Shown here: in pieces, positions 34,125-36,574 of the stretch
Layout: every line of letters begins with the position of its first letter
Position numbering within the stretch: position 1 is the stretch's first letter
NCBI GenBank assembly: GCA_003244255.1
Contig: QHCD01000087.1
Location: 1-36,574 of the forward strand
DNA: 36,574 bases
Reading direction: 5' to 3'
DNA from: Pseudonocardiales bacterium
GTDB lineage: Bacteria; Actinomycetota; Actinomycetes; Mycobacteriales; QHCD01
The notes under the pieces: model-generated
What the model saw: only the letters and a program-made list of their open reading frames with translations
Database searches by the model: none
What the model was told of the DNA's origin: nothing
Translations under genes and position numbers: made by a program

Positions 34125-36262
34125 CGCGCGCCGCTCGTCGCTTGTCCGGCGTGCTCTACCGTCGCTACGATCCATGCGAGCACGAGCGCTTCTTCGCGCC
34201 ACGCCTCGTAGCGGCCCGTGCGTCCGCGGTGCCCGGCTTGGAATGCGGTCCGCAGTAGGAAGGGACCGCCTTGAGCCGTGTGGCGCAGCCGCGCGATCCA
34301 CTTCGCCGCCTCGTGCACCCGGGTGCGGGTGTCATTCATCGACGCGAGCGCGAGAACCGGAGGGTAGGCCCCGTCATGCACATTGTCGTAGGGCGCGAAC
34401 GAGAGCAGATAATCGTAGGCCTGCGCCGAGTCGAGGGGGTCGCCCCACTCGTCTCGCTCGGTCACGGTCAGTGGCGCGGTGTCGTCGAGCATCGTCGAGA
34501 GCGGGTCGACGAACGGCACTCGCGCCAGGACGCCGCCGAACGCCGATGGATCCTGATTGACGGTCGCAGCCACGAGCAGGCCACCGGCCGAGCTGCCGCG
34601 CGCGATCAGGCGCTCAGGACTTGTCCATCCGGCCTCGACGAGTCTCCTGGCACAGCTGAGGTAGTCCGAGAACGAGATCTTCTTGGTCGGGCCCCGCGCG
34701 GCTTCGTGCCAGACCGCGCCCAGATCGCCACCGCCGCGGACGTGTGCGACCGCGTAGCTGATGCCCCGGTCGACCAGGGACAGCCGCTGGATCGAGAAAC
34801 CCATGTCGGCGGCACGCTCGTACGCGCCGTATCCGTACAGCACACAACCGGCGCGACCGTCCCTTGGGGTGTCGGCGCGAGTGACGAGGGTGATCGGGAT
34901 GCGGGTGCCGTCATCCGCAACGGCCCAGTCCTGTACCACCTGGTAGTCCGCGGGATCGAACGCCGTGCCATCCGGTCCGGGCAGCACCGGTCGGCTGCGG
35001 AGCAGCGCGAGTCGACCGGAGACGAGGTCGAGGTCATAGATCCCGTCCGGCTGCACTGGCGATGCGTACGAGAGCCGGAAGCGAGTCGTGTCGAACAGCG
35101 GGTTCGACGCGGGCGCCATGGTGTACACGTCGTCCGGAAACTCGATCTCACGGGGGTTGTCGTCCCGGTCGAGCACGCGTAGCCGATTCGTCAGCCCGCG
35201 GCGATAGAAGACGACAAGGTGGTGGGCGAACGCGGTCACCCACAGGATGCGATCACCGCTGCTGTCGATGAAAGGCGTCCACGGCGCATCGTCGAACCCG
35301 CCGCAGGAGATCGCGAAGTTGGGCGCGTTCTCGTTGTGCAGCGCGAGGAAGCGGTCGTCACGGTCCGGTCGCGGCTGGTGTTCCACGTGGTAGTAGACGC
35401 CGGCACGTCGGTGCCGGAAGAGCCGGAACTCGCCTGTCGGATCTGACGCGTTGAGCAGCCACACCTCGCTGGTCACGGCGCTGGACGTGCGTAGACAGAG
35501 GTACTGCTGGCTGTGGCTCGTGCTGATCTGGACCCAGAAGCTCTCGTCCTGTTCTTCGAACAGCGCAACGTCGTCGTCGACGGATGTGCCGATCCGGTGC
35601 CGCATGAGCCGGTACGGGCGCTGGGCAGCATCGAGGACGACGTAGAACAAGAAATCGGCGTCTTGTGACCATGCACAGGTGTAGTAGGCGTTCCGAATCG
35701 GCCGGTCGAGTTCGTTTCCGGTCTCGAGATCCTTGATGTGCAGGACGAAGCGCTCGCTTCCCGCCATGTCGAGCGAGTAAGCGAGGAAACGCTCATCAGG
35801 ACTCATCCGAAACGCGCCGACGGCGAAACCTCCAGATCGGCCCGCCAACACATTGCCGTCCAACAACACCTGTTCACCGGGCAACGCGCCGCCAGCGGAC
35901 TGCGGGACCGGAGGAACCTCGATGCCGTGCGGGTCGCGAGGAGCCCGGCAGTAGATCGGATGCTCGCAGCCCGACTCGGTGCGGGTGTAGTACCACCAAC
36001 GCTGATTCGGCGTCGGCACTGTGATATCGCTGTGCTGGGTCCGGGCCGAGATCTCGGCGAATATTGTTTCCTCCAGACCACTCAGCGGCTCGAGCAGTTG
36101 CTCGCTGAACCGGTTCTCTTCCTCGAGGTAAGCCCGCAGCTCCGCCGGCTCGGCGGCCATCCACGCGTAGTGGTCGACCCGGGTTCTTCCGTGGGTCTCC
36201 TGGCGCGTCGGCCGACGCTCGGCGATCGGCGGTTGCCGAGTTCCGACATTGGTAGCAGTCAT
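34121..36262 (-). CDS. Prolyl oligopeptidase-family serine peptidase (S9A, oligopeptidase B-like)
   Basis: A 713-residue cytosolic S9A peptidase. A beta-propeller N-terminal domain (e.g. YAWMAAEPAELRAYLEEEN, WWYYTRTE, LEDLETGNEL-type strands) is followed by an alpha/beta hydrolase domain. Its catalytic triad is Ser558 in GSSAGG, Asp644 in MNDTRT and His678 in AGHRGRTGR. VAHVRGGGDLGAVWHEAARG is the family signature before the nucleophile. It should cut peptides of under about 30 residues after basic residues or proline. ATG 36262 has GGGGAG upstream. Its stop overlaps the amidohydrolase start. Together with that gene and the LLM gene it forms a probable peptide or small-amide degradation operon. 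A second S9-like gene tail precedes it. Confidence 0.92.
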   Translation of the reverse strand: MTATNVGTRQPPIAERRPTRQETHGRTRVDHYAWMAAEPAELRAYLEEENRFSEQLLEPLSGLEETIFAEISARTQHSDITVPTPNQRWWYYTRTESGCEHPIYCRAPRDPHGIEVPPVPQSAGGALPGEQVLLDGNVLAGRSGGFAVGAFRMSPDERFLAYSLDMAGSERFVLHIKDLETGNELDRPIRNAYYTCAWSQDADFLFYVVLDAAQRPYRLMRHRIGTSVDDDVALFEEQDESFWVQISTSHSQQYLCLRTSSAVTSEVWLLNASDPTGEFRLFRHRRAGVYYHVEHQPRPDRDDRFLALHNENAPNFAISCGGFDDAPWTPFIDSSGDRILWVTAFAHHLVVFYRRGLTNRLRVLDRDDNPREIEFPDDVYTMAPASNPLFDTTRFRLSYASPVQPDGIYDLDLVSGRLALLRSRPVLPGPDGTAFDPADYQVVQDWAVADDGTRIPITLVTRADTPRDGRAGCVLYGYGAYERAADMGFSIQRLSLVDRGISYAVAHVRGGGDLGAVWHEAARGPTKKISFSDYLSCARRLVEAGWTSPERLIARGSSAGGLLVAATVNQDPSAFGGVLARVPFVDPLSTMLDDTAPLTVTERDEWGDPLDSAQAYDYLLSFAPYDNVHDGAYPPVLALASMNDTRTRVHEAAKWIARLRHTAQGGPFLLRTAFQAGHRGRTGRYEAWREEALVLAWIVATVEHAGQATSGAR

Positions 36263-36276
36263 GACTTCTCCCCCCG

Positions 36277-36574
36277 TTACGTGTGAAGCGCGGCGTGGAC
36301 GCCGAGCCCGGTGTGGGCCGCCAGAAACGCGAGCTCATCCCGCACGAGTTGCGCCATGCGGTCGACCGACCGCGAACTGTGTCCGGTGTGCTCTTCACGT
36401 CTAAGCACGATCGGAGCGTCGCCGAGGCTGGCTGTGGTAGCGCTCTGCAATGAGGACACGGCTTTGCGGGCGTGCAGCGGTGCCACACGCGTGTCGCCGC
36501 CGAACACGGTCACGAGTGTTGCCGGATACCGGACACCATCGCGAACACCCTGGAAGCTTATTCACAAGCCCTGG
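36277..36574 (-). pseudogene. C-terminal end of a second S9 peptidase-like gene (partial, probably frameshifted)
   Basis: The last about 95 residues read RDGVRYPATLVTVFGGDTRV, then APLHARKAVSSLQSA, LRREEHTGHSSRSVDRMAQLVRDELAFLAAHTGLG. This matches the end of prolyl oligopeptidases, with the Asp in GGDTRV and the His in HTGHSS of the triad. Going upstream in this frame a TGA occurs at 36562-36564. Inserting one base near 36560 would restore YSFQGVRDG, the usual YS-x-x-x-V-R-D-G context, so a single-base loss or a sequencing error is likely. The rest lies beyond the right edge. It is tandem to the intact S9 gene with 14 nt between, suggesting a duplicated pair in one operon. Confidence 0.65.

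Overview
The window is a 36.6-kb piece of a high-GC actinobacterial chromosome. Several things point that way: GC-rich third positions, many GTG starts, and an ImuA'/ImuB/DnaE2 mutasome under Gram-positive-type LexA boxes (CGAAC-N4-GTTCG). A SARP/BTAD regulator, an F420-type LLM oxidoreductase and several leaderless promoters fit as well. I cannot fix the genus. No rRNA, tRNA, CRISPR array, transposase or integrase was recognised.

Left part (1-6605): a partial VOC/glyoxalase protein, an NAD(P)-binding epimerase-like protein, a PQQ-type sugar dehydrogenase lipoprotein, a wrecked SDR pseudogene and a 64-nt palindromic element. Then come a MetE C-domain-like zinc methyltransferase, a spermidine-synthase-fold protein, a secreted lipoprotein of unknown function and an Rrf2 regulator. 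Middle-left (6682-9899): a degraded azlC with an intact azlD, followed by the SOS operon imuA'-imuB. Its promoter carries a perfect LexA palindrome and the first start codon appears leaderless.

Centre (9912-18461): a sugar-use locus. A leftward operon encodes a solute-binding lipoprotein, two ABC permeases, a GH42 beta-galactosidase-like enzyme and probably an SDR. Divergently transcribed are a ROK-family protein and a LacI-type regulator. No transport ATPase is encoded. The locus sits between imuA'B and dnaE2 (18610-21936), which has its own LexA box, so the mutasome is split in two co-regulated halves. Citrate synthase follows (22045-23358).

Right part (23359-36574): a second, unrelated palindrome of about 64 nt beside an ABC-transporter ATPase relic, an MFS transporter coupled to a YcaQ-like winged-helix protein, and a tautomerase - SARP regulator - PLP decarboxylase operon. 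Next are an MmcQ/YjbR protein, a frameshifted ankyrin-repeat gene, and an operon of S9 oligopeptidase, amidohydrolase and LLM oxidoreductase. The tail of a second S9-like peptidase lies at the right edge.

Five genes are broken by frameshifts or internal deletions, which is notable for 36 kb. Internal deletions show genuine decay in at least three (SDR, azlC, ABC). Single-base shifts in the ankyrin gene and the edge peptidase could instead be sequence errors. No clearly novel defence or mobile system was found. The most interesting items are the split SOS mutasome, the two palindromic elements, the SARP-decarboxylase operon and the peptidase-amidohydrolase-oxidoreductase operon.
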